NCBI GenBank assembly: GCA_019359415.1
Contig: JAHHHH010000029.1
Location: forward strand, 1 to 64,000
Source of the DNA: Iphinoe sp. HA4291-MV1
Lineage (GTDB): Bacteria; Cyanobacteriota; Cyanobacteriia; Cyanobacteriales; Nostocaceae
DNA: 64,000 nt
Direction of reading: 5' to 3'
Part shown: piece by piece, positions 44,414-52,813 of the stretch
Numbering within the stretch: the first letter of the stretch is position 1
How the letters are laid out: each line of letters starts with the position of its first letter
Position numbers and translations under genes: made by a program
Notes under the pieces: model-generated
Told to the model about the DNA's origin: nothing
Database searches by the model: none
What the model saw: only the letters and a program-made list of their open reading frames with translations

Positions 44414-45652
44414 CTACTGGGAAGTTTGCCCAGATATCTTTTGAATTTGCTGAGTGAAGTATGCTTCGTCATAGTTCAACTGTTGTGCTATCTGTAGCCC
44501 TTTTTGAAAAGCTGTTAATGCTTGTGGGTAGTCTTTGCGCTGCAAATGAATTTGTCCAATTTGGTCGTAAGCACTCATTAAACCATAAAAATTGACGGCT
44601 CGCTCCTCTGCCTGCAAGAGAATCTGGCTTGCTTGTAAAGCTTCCTCCACTTGTCCTTGAGAACGATACAACACAATTAACTTTTGCAAAACTTCACCAG
44701 CACGAACATATTGCTGCAATTGCCAAGCTATGGTATATGCTTCTTTATAGTTCTTAAAGGCTTCTTGCAGGAAGCTGGGATTTTCGCGTGCTAAAGATTC
44801 GTAGTCTGAGCCAATAGATTGCTTCAATGCTGGTAACTGGATAAAATTGTTTTCGCGTTGGTAGACTTCTGCTAGCTGATTACGTATCTTTATTGATTGC
44901 TCTGGTTGTTTTGCTTGCTTGTAAATGTAAGCGAGTTGTTGTAAATATGCTATTTCGTTGGCAGACTCACCTCTTGAAGAAGCAAAAGTGAGCAATTTCT
45001 CATAAGTAGCTGCTGCTGATGCGTAATCAAACCAACCTAGATGTAATTCTCCAATAGTCTTCAAGGTGTCTACTTCTGCTGCGGTATCTCCTCGCTGTCG
45101 CACTGCTGCCAAAACTTGATTATAAACTTGCAGCGCCTCTTTAGGCGATCGCACTTGTTGGTAAGCTTGACCTAGAGCTCGCAACAGTTGTAAATCTACC
45201 GTGTTTTGGGATTGAGCCTGTTTTTGGATAGCTTGCAACCGCTGTGTGATGTACTGCACTTCTTGGCGATCGTTTTCTCTCCAAGCAATGTCACCCACCC
45301 GCGCCAGTGCTTGTACCTCTTCTAATGAACCCAAGAAGCGTCGCAAGCGAAGTTCTCGGTTCCAAATATCGAATGCTGTTATCTTGTCTCCTGCTTGTAG
45401 TGTAGCTGTAGCTTGTTGATTGAGCTCATCTAGCGCCGCCTCTAAATTTTGACGCTCTTGCGGAGTCAGCGGCTGTTTATCTTTTGGTGAACGTGGCAGT
45501 AGTGGATCAGGTGTAGTAATCTCTAGCGGATTAGGGGGAAATTTATCTGGCTGTTGAGGCTTTTTGCTCGCTGCTAATGTTAGCGAATTGCAAAGGAGAC
45601 AAAATGTAGCAGTGGCAGTCATGGTAACACTTAAGCACCGTAGCATAGACAT
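44414..45652 (-). CDS. Exported TPR-repeat protein
   Basis: 412 aa from ATG 45652 (AAGGT ribosome site just upstream; the frame to 45784 is repeat-derived). Signal-like start (SMLRCLSVTMTATATFCLLCNSLTLAASKK), a Pro-rich linker (KFPPNPLEITTPDPLLP), then a chain of TPR-like helix pairs: QALARVGDIAWRENDRQEVQ, LLRALGQAYQQVRSPKEALQ, TLKTIGELHLGWFDYASAAATY, YLQQLAYIYKQAKQPEQS, up to the last pair near 385. Likely a periplasmic or outer-membrane scaffold; partner unknown. No operon mate is close. Confidence 0.8.
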   Translation of the reverse strand: MSMLRCLSVTMTATATFCLLCNSLTLAASKKPQQPDKFPPNPLEITTPDPLLPRSPKDKQPLTPQERQNLEAALDELNQQATATLQAGDKITAFDIWNRELRLRRFLGSLEEVQALARVGDIAWRENDRQEVQYITQRLQAIQKQAQSQNTVDLQLLRALGQAYQQVRSPKEALQVYNQVLAAVRQRGDTAAEVDTLKTIGELHLGWFDYASAAATYEKLLTFASSRGESANEIAYLQQLAYIYKQAKQPEQSIKIRNQLAEVYQRENNFIQLPALKQSIGSDYESLARENPSFLQEAFKNYKEAYTIAWQLQQYVRAGEVLQKLIVLYRSQGQVEEALQASQILLQAEERAVNFYGLMSAYDQIGQIHLQRKDYPQALTAFQKGLQIAQQLNYDEAYFTQQIQKISGQTSQ

Positions 45653-45679
45653 TTTACCTTTCGGTTGGATCACAAAGGG

Positions 45680-45880
45680 ACAAGGGGAGGACACTTCCGT
45701 GCGGGGGTTCCCGAGCCAGCGCGTTGCGGAGGTTCCCTCCGTTGTAGCGACTGGCGTCCCGTTGAGGAAAGTGTCCGTAGACAAATCAATTCACGCATCT
45801 CCCAAGGGCGAACGCGTAGCGCCGCGTTCGCCTTTGGCGTCGCCCCTTGGGCGAGCGGAGCGTGGCGATCTCATTCCAAA
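45680..45880. repeat. GC-rich interspersed palindromic repeat cluster
   Basis: Contains GGGCGAACGCGTAGCGCCGCGTTCGCC, GGCGTCGCCCCTTGGGCG-like units and the CGGAGGTTCCCTCCG palindrome, in the upstream region of the TPR gene and ahead of cpcT. The apparent frames over it are by-products. Confidence 0.75.
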
Positions 45881-46065
45881 TTTTAAATTTGGAATCTCCT
45901 CCTATGTGACGATAGTCAGCAAAAAATTCTCCTGAGAAACAGCCAACTACAAGCTATACAATATTTCCTAATACAATTTATGTTTATCCAGCTACATTAT
46001 GGTAGCTTTGAATACCAAGTAGCTTGGTTGACCCAATCCAAAATCCCGAATCTAAGATTGGTATA

Positions 46066-46668
46066 ATGACTCATTCTACTGATATTGCCACTCTAGCCCG
46101 TTGGATGGCAGCAGATTTCAGCAATCAAGAACAAGCTATAGAAAACCCGCCTTTTTATGCCCACATCCGTGTTTGTATGCGTCCTTTGCCTTTGGAGTTG
46201 CTATCAGGGGTGAGTTTGTTTCTTGAACAAGCTTATGACTACATGCTCCATGATCCCTATCGGTTGCGGGTGTTGAGGTTGTTTAACGCAGAGAACCATA
46301 TTATTATGGAAAACTATACTCTAAAAGAAGAACAACGGTTCTACAGTGCATCCCGTAACCTTGAGCACTTGAAAACTCTGAGCGCCGACGATTTAGAAAT
46401 AATGCCAGGCTGCAACATGATTGTAGAGTGGACGGGTAACAGCTTCAAAGGCAGGGTAGAGCCGGGAAAAGGTTGTATCGTGTTTCGCAATGGTAAAAAG
46501 ACTTATCTTGACAATGAATTCGAAGTCAATGAAGAAAAATTGATTAGCCTTGACCGAGGACGCGATCTAGAAACTGATGAGCATGCTTGGGGATCTATCG
46601 CAGGACCATTTTACTTTGTTCGCCGGGCTAGTTTTGCAGATGAAGTCAAACTAAGTTCTGAGTCTTGA
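46066..46668 (+). CDS. cpcT: CpcT phycobiliprotein chromophore lyase
   Basis: 200 aa from ATG 46066, where homologs begin (HSTDIATLARWMAADFSN); upstream codons to 46024 lack protein-like composition. T-type lyases attach phycocyanobilin to Cys-153/155 of CpcB. Conserved blocks: FYAHIRVCMRPLPLELL, GVSLFLEQAYDYMLHDPYR, VEWTGNSFKGRVEPGKGC, LDRGRDLETDEHAWGSIAGPF and FVRRASF. Length is typical. Together with the CpcS-like lyase and cpcG, this part of the genome contributes several phycobilisome functions, but not as one operon. Confidence 0.93.
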   Translation: MTHSTDIATLARWMAADFSNQEQAIENPPFYAHIRVCMRPLPLELLSGVSLFLEQAYDYMLHDPYRLRVLRLFNAENHIIMENYTLKEEQRFYSASRNLEHLKTLSADDLEIMPGCNMIVEWTGNSFKGRVEPGKGCIVFRNGKKTYLDNEFEVNEEKLISLDRGRDLETDEHAWGSIAGPFYFVRRASFADEVKLSSES

Positions 46669-47062
46669 GTGAGTGCAAGAGTACCTATTAGTAAAGGCTA
46701 GTGTTGAGTTTTGGGTTTTGAACCATATACATAGAGTTTGGAACTTAGTACTCAGCACTCCTCTAATAAGCTGTTGCGTTTATAAAATGCATTTTTTTAA
46801 CTTTGAAGAAAACGTCAAATTCTTTCCCTCACTCTCTCACTCCCTCACACTCTCCCGCAGTGCAACTTGTAGGCGTAACAGCTTATCCTGTAGCTGCCAA
46901 ATCCAAGTGTGACAAAAGGAAACTCTTTCAACCTAACTTTCTCACACAAGGTTGTAAGAAGTCATAAGTTAAGCTATTATATATTAGCACATAGTCTACA
47001 TAACTACTAAAAAGTTAGTATATAGAGAAGTGCAATTTGTCAAGTACTGATAAGTGCAAAGC
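46669..47062. other. 390-bp spacer before tRNA-Cys
   Basis: No gene. It includes pyrimidine tracts of the CTCACTCCCTCAC type near 46830. The tRNA promoter should lie in the last 60 bp, where AT-rich blocks (AACTACTAAAAAGTTAGTA) precede the tRNA. Confidence 0.5.
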
Positions 47063-47134
<72 letters not shown>

Positions 47135-47241
47135 TAAGGAAAATCAAGCTAGGTCCCTACGCAGAGGAGAGATTGCTTAATCTCCCCTCTGTTGCTTTAT
47201 GTCGCACTAAGTAGCAGAATATTGCTTGAAGTAATAATATT

Positions 47242-47730
47242 TTGGTCTCAATTTTGGTCCAGTTTGATGAAGCGGTTGCCAATGCCAACCAAAGACTAAA
47301 AGCAGCAAAAGCAAGAGTGTTGATAGAAAAAAGGTGCGATCGCTTGTGCTTGAGAGCAACACTCCCACCAAAACCACATACTGGGAAAGGTCGGGCTTTC
47401 CGACAAAGGATATCACTGGGAGCGAAAGCAACAATCGCAGGCTTACAGTATGCCGAGCAAAAAGCCAAACTCATAAGTGCTCAGCTCGATTTAGATAAAT
47501 TCGATTGGGCAGAGTGGATAGAACAAGAGCCGTCCCAGGAAGATACTACCATTGGTGAATGGGTAGAACGATTTGAGGAGGACTACTGGAACCGAGTAAG
47601 CCGGACACCCAATAAAGAAGAAAACTGGAAGAAAGATTATGCGCAAGTCTTCTCTAAATTACCAGCAGAAAAACCACTAACCCTAGACTCTCTCTTAACT
47701 TGCATCAAGTCCACTCCCAACGGATGGTAT
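47242..47730 (+). pseudogene. Truncated site-specific integrase next to tRNA-Cys
   Basis: The first about 160 residues resemble the N-terminal part of cyanobacterial phage-type (tyrosine) recombinases: helical FDEAVANANQRLKAAKARVLIEKR, a KPHTGKGRAFRQRISLGAKATIAGLQ linker typical of the arm-binding domain, and EWIEQEPSQEDTTIGEWVERFEEDYW. The catalytic half (Arg-His-Tyr) is missing: the frame breaks into an IS1-like sequence near 47700-47750. It starts at a TTG (47242); no better start is seen. Position downstream of a tRNA fits an integrated element left behind. Family assignment is by pattern; the core-binding domain is not conclusive alone. Confidence 0.6.
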
Positions 47731-48024
47731 ATTATCCATCGGCGGTGCTGATGGTAATTTTTCGCCCATTTGTTTAACCCAGTTAATTATAGTTGTGTGA
47801 TGAATTCCAGTTTGGCGCTCAATTGCTCTAAAACCTGCGCCATTAAGGTACGCATTTAAACATTCTATTTTTTTCTCCTGAGAGTAACCGAGTAGTGGAC
47901 TGTAAACATCAATAAATTGGCGACTGCAATTGGTACAGATGTGATTCTGTTTACCTCGTCGCTTACCATTTTTTCTAATCTCAGTAGAGCCGCAGTATGG
48001 ACAATTCACGGTAGAACACCTCAA
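47695..48024 (-). mobile_element. 5' part of an IS1-family transposase (InsA-like)
   Basis: Encodes a zinc-ribbon and helix-turn-helix N-terminus: CPYCGSTEIRKNGKRRGKQ, HICTNCSRQFIDVYSP, then KIECLNAYLNGAGFRAIERQTGIHHTTIINWVKQMGEKLP. That is the InsA-like part of an IS1 transposase. After residue about 95 the frame leaves the family and runs into the integrase remnant, so the DDE part is gone. It is a partial copy whose insertion or deletion removed the 3' half of the integrase gene. Confidence 0.8.
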
Positions 48025-48078
48025 TTCCTCCCTCTATTATGCAACACCTAATATTTTACTATTTCAGTCGGTTGTTTC

Positions 48079-48937
48079 CTTATTAGCTACATTATAAAGA
48101 AATGAACGAATAAATAACTTATGCGTGCGATGATTTTGGAGACACCGCGAAAACCTTTGCGGTTAGACGACTTGCCAGTACCAAAACCGAATCCACAACA
48201 AGTATTGATTCACGTTCATGCTTGCGCTGTCTGTCGTACAGATTTACACATTGTTGATGGGGAATTAACACACCCAAAACTACCTCTGGTACCTGGGCAT
48301 CAAATTGTCGGTACAGTGGAGGCGATTGGGGAACGTGTGGAAAAATTTCATGTAGGCGATCGCGTTGGTGTCCCCTGGTTAGGTCATACTTGCAATCATT
48401 GTCGCTATTGTCTTTCTGGACGTGAAAATCTTTGTGATTATGCCAAGTTCACAGGTTACAACCTTGATGGCGGCTATGCAGAGTACACTGTTGCTGATGA
48501 AAGCTTTTGCTTTCTTATTCCTGGCGACTATCCTGATTTACAAGCTGCACCGCTGTTATGTGGAGGATTAATTGGCTATCGCGCTTACAGAATGACTGGT
48601 GATGCTGAAAAAATAGGTTTTTATGGCTTTGGTTCCGCTGCACACATTCTCATTCAACTCGCTCGTTATTAAGGTCGTCAAGTTTTTGCCTTTACCCGTT
48701 CTGGTGACACTCAGGGACAAGAGTTTGCGCGTCAGTTGGGAGCAATTTGGGCGGGTGACTCAGATGCATTACCTCCAGAACCATTGGATGCAGCAATTAT
48801 TTTTGCTCCGGTAGGGAAACTCGTCCCTGCTGCTTTGCGTGCAGTTGCTAAAGGCGGTATAGTTATTTGTGCTGGTATCCACATGAGTGATATTCCATCT
48901 TTTCCCTATGAAATTCTTTGGGAGGAAAGGGTTTTGC
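48079..48937 (+). repeat. Direct repeat, copy 1, carrying the broken dehydrogenase
   Basis: About 860 bp that match 56578-57434 almost base for base, from the TATTAGCTACATT just 5' of the gene to the GAGGAAAGGGTTTT near residue 272. Differences cluster in the 3' third. The two copies lie in the same orientation 8.5 kb apart and could recombine to delete what lies between. Confidence 0.85.
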
Positions 48938-49017
48938 AGGATGAGCATTTTGCTTACATTGCTCAAGAGAACCCTGATACTGCACTCCATTTTTTTGACG
49001 CTGTTAGAATGCAGTAG
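48121..49017 (+). pseudogene. Zinc alcohol dehydrogenase pseudogene fused to a RelE/ParE toxin scrap
   Basis: The frame equals the intact gene at 56617 for about 183 residues, including the zinc motif CRTDLHIVDG and GHTCNHCRYCLSGRENLC, then has a nonsense codon: TAA at 48670-48672 where the intact copy has CAA (Gln). The same frame continues to residue 272 (VLQ), where it changes to DEHFAYIAQENPDT, matching the toxin at 52312 over about 25 residues, and stops after MQ. So it is a dead gene with both a point nonsense and a recombined 3' end. The same frame is kept across the junction. Confidence 0.88.
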
Positions 49018-49158
49018 AGTGAAGCAATCTCAAAGCCTTCCAGAGATAACTTGATTTCTGCACGTTTCTGTCATTCGTAACTCTTACAGGTATAGCATGG
49101 ATCTACTGACAGAATAAGCTAGATACAGTGACAGGTTCTTGAACACACGGTGACTTTC

Positions 49159-50744
49159 ATGCTGGGTCAAACAATACGCGGACGCTACCGCATTATCCAA
49201 CAGATAGGAGAAGGGGGGTTTGGTGTTACTTTCTTAGCTCTTGACATACAACGACCAAGGAATCCTCAGTGCGTTGTTAAGCAGTTTAAACCTGTGGCTA
49301 CTGATCCATACACTTTGCAGCACGCAAAACGTTTGTTTGATCAAGAAGCAGAGATACTGGAAGTTCTAGGAAACCATGATCAAATCCCCCGACTTTTGGC
49401 TCACAGGACTTACGCACTCGTGACGAAAAATAAGGCTTTGCGTAAGCGCAAGCGCACGCTAAGAGCGAACGCGCAGCGTCTCCGTAGGAGATACGGTCGC
49501 AATGACAAAAATCCGTTATTTTTGCGTAAGTCCTGGCTCATTGTGAAGAGAATCAAGAATTTTACATAGTTCAGGAATTTATTAAAGGTCAAGACCTCAC
49601 TCAAGAAGTCTTTTCTGGAAAACAACTTAGTGAAACTGAGGTGATTAGGCTTTTAAAAGATATTTTAGAAGTTTTAGCCTTTGTTCATCAAAAAGGAGTC
49701 ATTCACCGTGATTTAAAACCATCGAATATTATGCGACGTGAGTCAGATGGCAAAATTGTGCTGATTGACTTCGGTGCAGTCAAGCAAGTCGCCACTCAAA
49801 TAGCTAATGCTCAAGGACAAACTAGATTTACTATTGTCATTGGGACTCATGGTTATATGCCAAGCGAACAAGCCAATGGTCACCCAACATTAAGCAGCGA
49901 CATTTATGCAGTTGGAGTTATCTGTATTCAAGCTTTGACAGGAATAAATCCTGCATTCCCAACTGACCCCCGTACAGGTGAAATTATTTGGCGAAATCAA
50001 ACACAAGTTAGTCCCAAGTTAGCTGATATCATAGACAAAATGATCTGTTATGACTACCGTCAGCGTTACCAGTCAGCAGATGAAGCTTTGCAAGCTTTAA
50101 AAACGCTATTACCTGATATTTCAGTTAGCAATCAAACGCAGAAGCAGCCTGACACTAAAGTCCTTACAACTAAACCACCAACCCAGCCACCAGGATCACC
50201 CAAAAAACTTTTAATTGGCTCGGTAATAGCAGCGGTACTTGCTACAAGTATTGTTGTTATCTATATTTTTAAATCTTCAAACTCAGAAAATTTACTACAA
50301 TATGAAAATGCTAATTTTGGGATAAAAATAAAATATCCTCAAAGCTGGGAAAGACAAGATGTAAACAATGCTATCACAGGAGAAGTGGTTACATTCCTAT
50401 CTCCCAAACAAAGTGATGCAGATAAATTCCAAGAGAAGGTGACTATCAGCGTTGAAGATTTTTCAGGAACCTTACAGGAATTTAATGATTCCATCATCAA
50501 GGAAAATAACAATAATATATCAAAAGCTAAGAATATCCAGTCAAATGACTCTTCTCTTGCAAATAAACAAGGAAAAGAATTAGTATTTACTGGTAAAAAT
50601 GGAGAAAATAGTTTACAAAATATGCAAATTTTTACTTTAAAGGGCGATAAAGCATATGTCATTACTTACACAGCAGAAATAGATAATTACGATGACTTTA
50701 TCCAAACGGTAGAGACAATGATTAAATCATTTGAAATTCAGTAG
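49159..50744 (+). pseudogene. Ser/Thr protein kinase with PsbP-like C-terminus, split by a MITE
   Basis: A Hanks-type kinase with start ATG 49159 (MLGQTIRGRYRIIQQIG); GTG 49150 is also open. The glycine loop GEGGFGVTF and the N-lobe lysine (CVVKQFKP) are intact, then a 132-bp element plus 5-bp duplication breaks the frame, ending at TAG 49567-49569. Beyond it the frame resumes: CEENQEFYIVQEFIKG, the catalytic HRDLKPSNI, DFGAVKQVA, then a membrane helix (LLIGSVIAAVLATSIVVIYIF) and a PsbP-like domain (YENANFGIKIKYPQSWER...). Removing the insert restores one frame of about 483 residues. The C-terminal part from 49641 could be translated alone but lacks the ATP loop, so kinase function is lost. 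Confidence 0.9.
49404..49535. mobile_element. 132-bp MITE with CAGGACTTACGCA ends inside the kinase gene
   Basis: Terminal inverted repeats CAGGACTTACGCA (49404-49416) and TGCGTAAGTCCTG (49523-49535) are perfect complements. The 5-bp target GCTCA is duplicated at 49399-49403 and 49536-49540. The core contains the genome's GAACGCGCAGCGTCTCC-type palindromes. There is no transposase. Deleting element and one target copy restores the kinase frame exactly. Confidence 0.93.
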
Positions 50745-50879
50745 ACTAAATGCCACCTATGTCTACTGAAAACGAGAGCGCTTTGTAAAAGCAATATCCC
50801 TGATTAGCGGGCTGTGGAACGGTTATTACATATTATTTGACTCCATTCTTGTCTGCCTAGGACTGAAAGTCCACTTACT

Positions 50880-50915
50880 TATAGGCGTTCGCGCAGCGTC
50901 CCGTAGGGAAGTCCA
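50880..50915. repeat. Interspersed GC-rich palindrome unit
   Basis: TAGGCGTTCGCGCAGCGTCCC plus GTAGGGAAG, the same family of GCGAACGCGCAGCGTC units found at 34.5 kb and elsewhere. It is immediately to the left of the 21-bp tandem repeat array. Confidence 0.6.
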
Positions 50916-50921
50916 TTAACA

Positions 50922-51152
50922 ATGCGAGTCGATGCATTAACAATGCGAGTCGATGCATTAACAATGCGAGTCGATGCATTAACAATGCAGGTCGATGCAT
51001 TAACAATGCAGGTCGATGCATTAACAATGCAGGTCGATGCATTAACAATGCGAGTCGATGCATTAACAATGCGAGTCAATGCATTAACAATGCGAGTCGA
51101 TGCATTAACAATGCAGGTCGATGCATTAACAATGCAGGTCGATGCATTAAGA
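50922..51152. repeat. 21-bp tandem repeat array, 11 units
   Basis: Eleven units of ATGCGAGTCGATGCATTAACA-type (21 bp, each with an ATGCAT palindrome; variants read ATGCAGG or TCAATG). The unit length is three times seven and a multiple of three, so several frames stay open on both strands (the plus frame reads MRVDALT repeats), but no start context or function supports translation. A partial unit precedes the array. It follows the split kinase. Confidence 0.9.
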
Positions 51153-51597
51153 TGGCACTGCAATACAAAGACTAAGCCGCAAAACGCCACTAAGAGTGCA
51201 AGTAGCGCTTCGGGGCAAAGTTTGTCAAGGGCGATTGCCCAAGGGGCAGTGGCAAAGCCAATCGCACCAGATTGCAGTCATAATTGGTTCATTGTTCCTC
51301 CTCATTTACTGGACATCTTTATACCAATTCTCTGTGAAGCTGCACATTATTTTGACCCCTCCCAACCTCCTCTTAGTAAGGGGAGGTGCCGCAGGCGGTG
51401 GGGTTCTTTCCAATACTGCTCGGATAAGCAAAAATTAGAAACCCGGTTTCTTAAAGAAACCGGGTTTCTGGCACCTCAACTATTCTTAACCGAGCAGTAT
51501 TGGGGTTCTTTCTATGCGTCTTCATACAGAATTGGTATTAAGCAAGAGTGATTAACTCCTGGTACGCTACGGTTGGTGTGTTTCAAGGAGTTATTAG
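51153..51597. other. Spacer with repeats and no gene
   Basis: About 440 bp. It holds the GAAACCCGGTTTC palindrome at 51437-51469 and CCCCTCCCAACCTCC/GGGGAGGTGCC-type GC-rich segments near 51355-51400, plus a split CCAATTCTCTG / CAGAATTGG inverted pair (about 51323 and 51528). The long frame from 50922 into here is not believed. Confidence 0.5.
51437..51469. repeat. GAAACCCGGTTTC double-palindrome repeat, copy 3
   Basis: AGAAACCCGGTTTCT (51437-51451), TAA, AGAAACCGGGTTTCT (51455-51469): a perfect inverted pair and the same unit as at 3595-3627 in opposite orientation. Confidence 0.85.
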
Positions 51598-51792
51598 TTG
51601 CCAACACAGAAACAATCGAATACGGCGATATTTCTTTGCCAATTATTTTCTAATTTATACCAACCTATCCAGGTTTTTCGCTATGACCAGAAGTTAAAAA
51701 CGCTTTACATTCAAGCTGGCATGAGTGATGAGATTGCAGTCATAATTGATCAAGATGGGAATTGGAACTTTGTTCTATCATGCAGAACCTAA
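51598..51792 (+). CDS. DUF6888-like small protein
   Basis: 64 aa from TTG 51598, with a good CAAGGAG site 7 bp upstream. AIFLCQLFSNLYQPIQVFRY and a C-terminal AGMSDEIAVIIDQDGNWNF match the short family I know as DUF6888 in cyanobacteria (strand-rich end DGNWNF). No known function. It overlaps the next gene by 13 bp and is the first of four overlapping genes that end in a RelE-type toxin. The family label is from memory. Confidence 0.6.
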   Translation: MPTQKQSNTAIFLCQLFSNLYQPIQVFRYDQKLKTLYIQAGMSDEIAVIIDQDGNWNFVLSCRT

Positions 51793-51992
51793 ACCAGATG
51801 ACCAATACTGAATTGAAGCAATATGTTTCACAACATAGAAATGATGAAGAAGCGTTTCGGGCTGCATTGCAAGTTTTGATGAGCCGTCGTGATCCCGCTA
51901 CACAGCAACCTTATCCTTTTGATCTTGACAATTTCCAGAGCGAGGTAGAAGCTCTTCTGAAAGAGAAACTTCATCGAACTGATTTTATATGA
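51780..51992 (+). CDS. DUF6887-like small protein
   Basis: 70 aa from ATG 51780, which lies inside the previous gene. TNTELKQYVSQHRNDEEAFRAALQVLMSRRD is the helix pair seen in the partner family (DUF6887, typical order ELKAYVLEHRDDEEAF), which commonly lies beside DUF6888 in cyanobacteria. The C-terminal part (FDLDNFQSEVEALLKEKL) is a longer helix. Its TGA overlaps the ATG of the following antitoxin-like gene (ATGA). Possibly an antitoxin-type protein; function unproven. Confidence 0.65.
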   Translation: MQNLNQMTNTELKQYVSQHRNDEEAFRAALQVLMSRRDPATQQPYPFDLDNFQSEVEALLKEKLHRTDFI

Positions 51993-52312
51993 AAGCATAC
52001 GAGTTTCCAGCCAAAATCACAACTGAAGGTAAAATTGAATTACCTGATACAGTTTTGCAGCAGTTACCCCATAATCAGCAAGTAAAAGTCATTATTCTAG
52101 TTAATGAGCCAAGCGAAGATGAAGAAGATGACGAAGCTTGGCGTCGTCTTGCTTCCGAGCAATTATTGAAACGCTACAGCGAAAAGGCTCAAGAACATAT
52201 AGAGGAACTTTTAATTGAGGGACTTGAGAGTGGAGAAGCAATTGAAGTTACTGATGAATGGTGGAAGCAAAAACGCACACACCTGATGAACAAGCTGCGT
52301 CAGGGACAATAA
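51989..52312 (+). CDS. Antitoxin-like protein of the RelE/ParE operon
   Basis: 107 aa. The N-terminal half has a short beta-hairpin like other cyanobacterial antitoxins (YEFPAKITTEGKIELPDTVLQ) and an acidic linker (EPSEDEEDDEAW); the C-terminal half (IEELLIEGLESGEAIEVTDEWWKQKR) is like the ParD-type neutralising tail. It looks like two antitoxin segments joined, with DEWWKQKR near the end. The stop TAA overlaps the toxin start (TAATG), a typical coupling. It would bind and block the toxin and repress the operon. Confidence 0.75.
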   Translation: MKAYEFPAKITTEGKIELPDTVLQQLPHNQQVKVIILVNEPSEDEEDDEAWRRLASEQLLKRYSEKAQEHIEELLIEGLESGEAIEVTDEWWKQKRTHLMNKLRQGQ

Positions 52313-52629
52313 TGACAAAGCGGATAATTATCACACCTAAAGCAAGTTTGGATATAGATGAGCATTTTGCTTACATTGCCCAACAAAATCCTGATGCTGC
52401 ACTCCTTTTTTTTGACGCTGTTAGAGAAACTTTTGCACAGTTAGCAAGAATGTCTGGGATGGGTAGTTTGTATCAAGTGCAGAATCCTCGTTTACAAGAG
52501 TTGCGTAAGTGGGCTGTCAAGGATTTCAAAAAGTATCTCATTTTTTACTTTGAACAAGACGAAAATATCCAAATTGTACGGATTCTCTATGCCGGGAGAG
52601 ATATTGAGAGGATTTTAGAACAGGAATGA
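52312..52629 (+). CDS. RelE/ParE-family toxin
   Basis: 105 aa from ATG 52312. RelE/ParE fold: RIIITPKASLDIDEHFAYIAQQNPDAALLFFDAVRETFAQLA (helical hairpin), then QELRKWAVKDFKKYLIFYFEQDENIQIVRILYAGRDIERIL, the final beta-sheet with the ILYAGRDIERIL signature. Targets are either gyrase or ribosome-bound mRNA; the family alone does not say which. A 25-residue part of a very similar gene is fused to the pseudogene at 48.9 kb, so at least one more copy existed. Confidence 0.88.
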   Translation: MTKRIIITPKASLDIDEHFAYIAQQNPDAALLFFDAVRETFAQLARMSGMGSLYQVQNPRLQELRKWAVKDFKKYLIFYFEQDENIQIVRILYAGRDIERILEQE

Positions 52630-52813
52630 TAATGGGTAGGCGACGCTTTTCAGGTAGCCGGATAGCTTCGAGTACAGAATCAGGAATCGATAGTTGCAGA
52701 CTCATGTTGTTTGCTTACCCAATAGCAAAACTGCTGATGTTTCAATTATGCTGTCAAAATCCAATAGCAAGCTACCTCCTGACTAAGAATCATCTACCTA
52801 TCTCCCCACCAGC

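Noticed and set aside
48623-48814. Small frame overlapping the broken dehydrogenase
   Set aside because: It is a shifted frame of the pseudogene; the true frame runs through the TAA.
50922-51152. CRISPR array
   Set aside because: The units are contiguous 21-bp tandem repeats without spacers, and no cas genes are nearby.
50922-51551. A 209-codon frame reading MRVDALT repeats
   Set aside because: The frame is created by the 21-bp tandem repeat, several other frames over it are open as well, and what follows is repeat DNA; no ribosome site or family.
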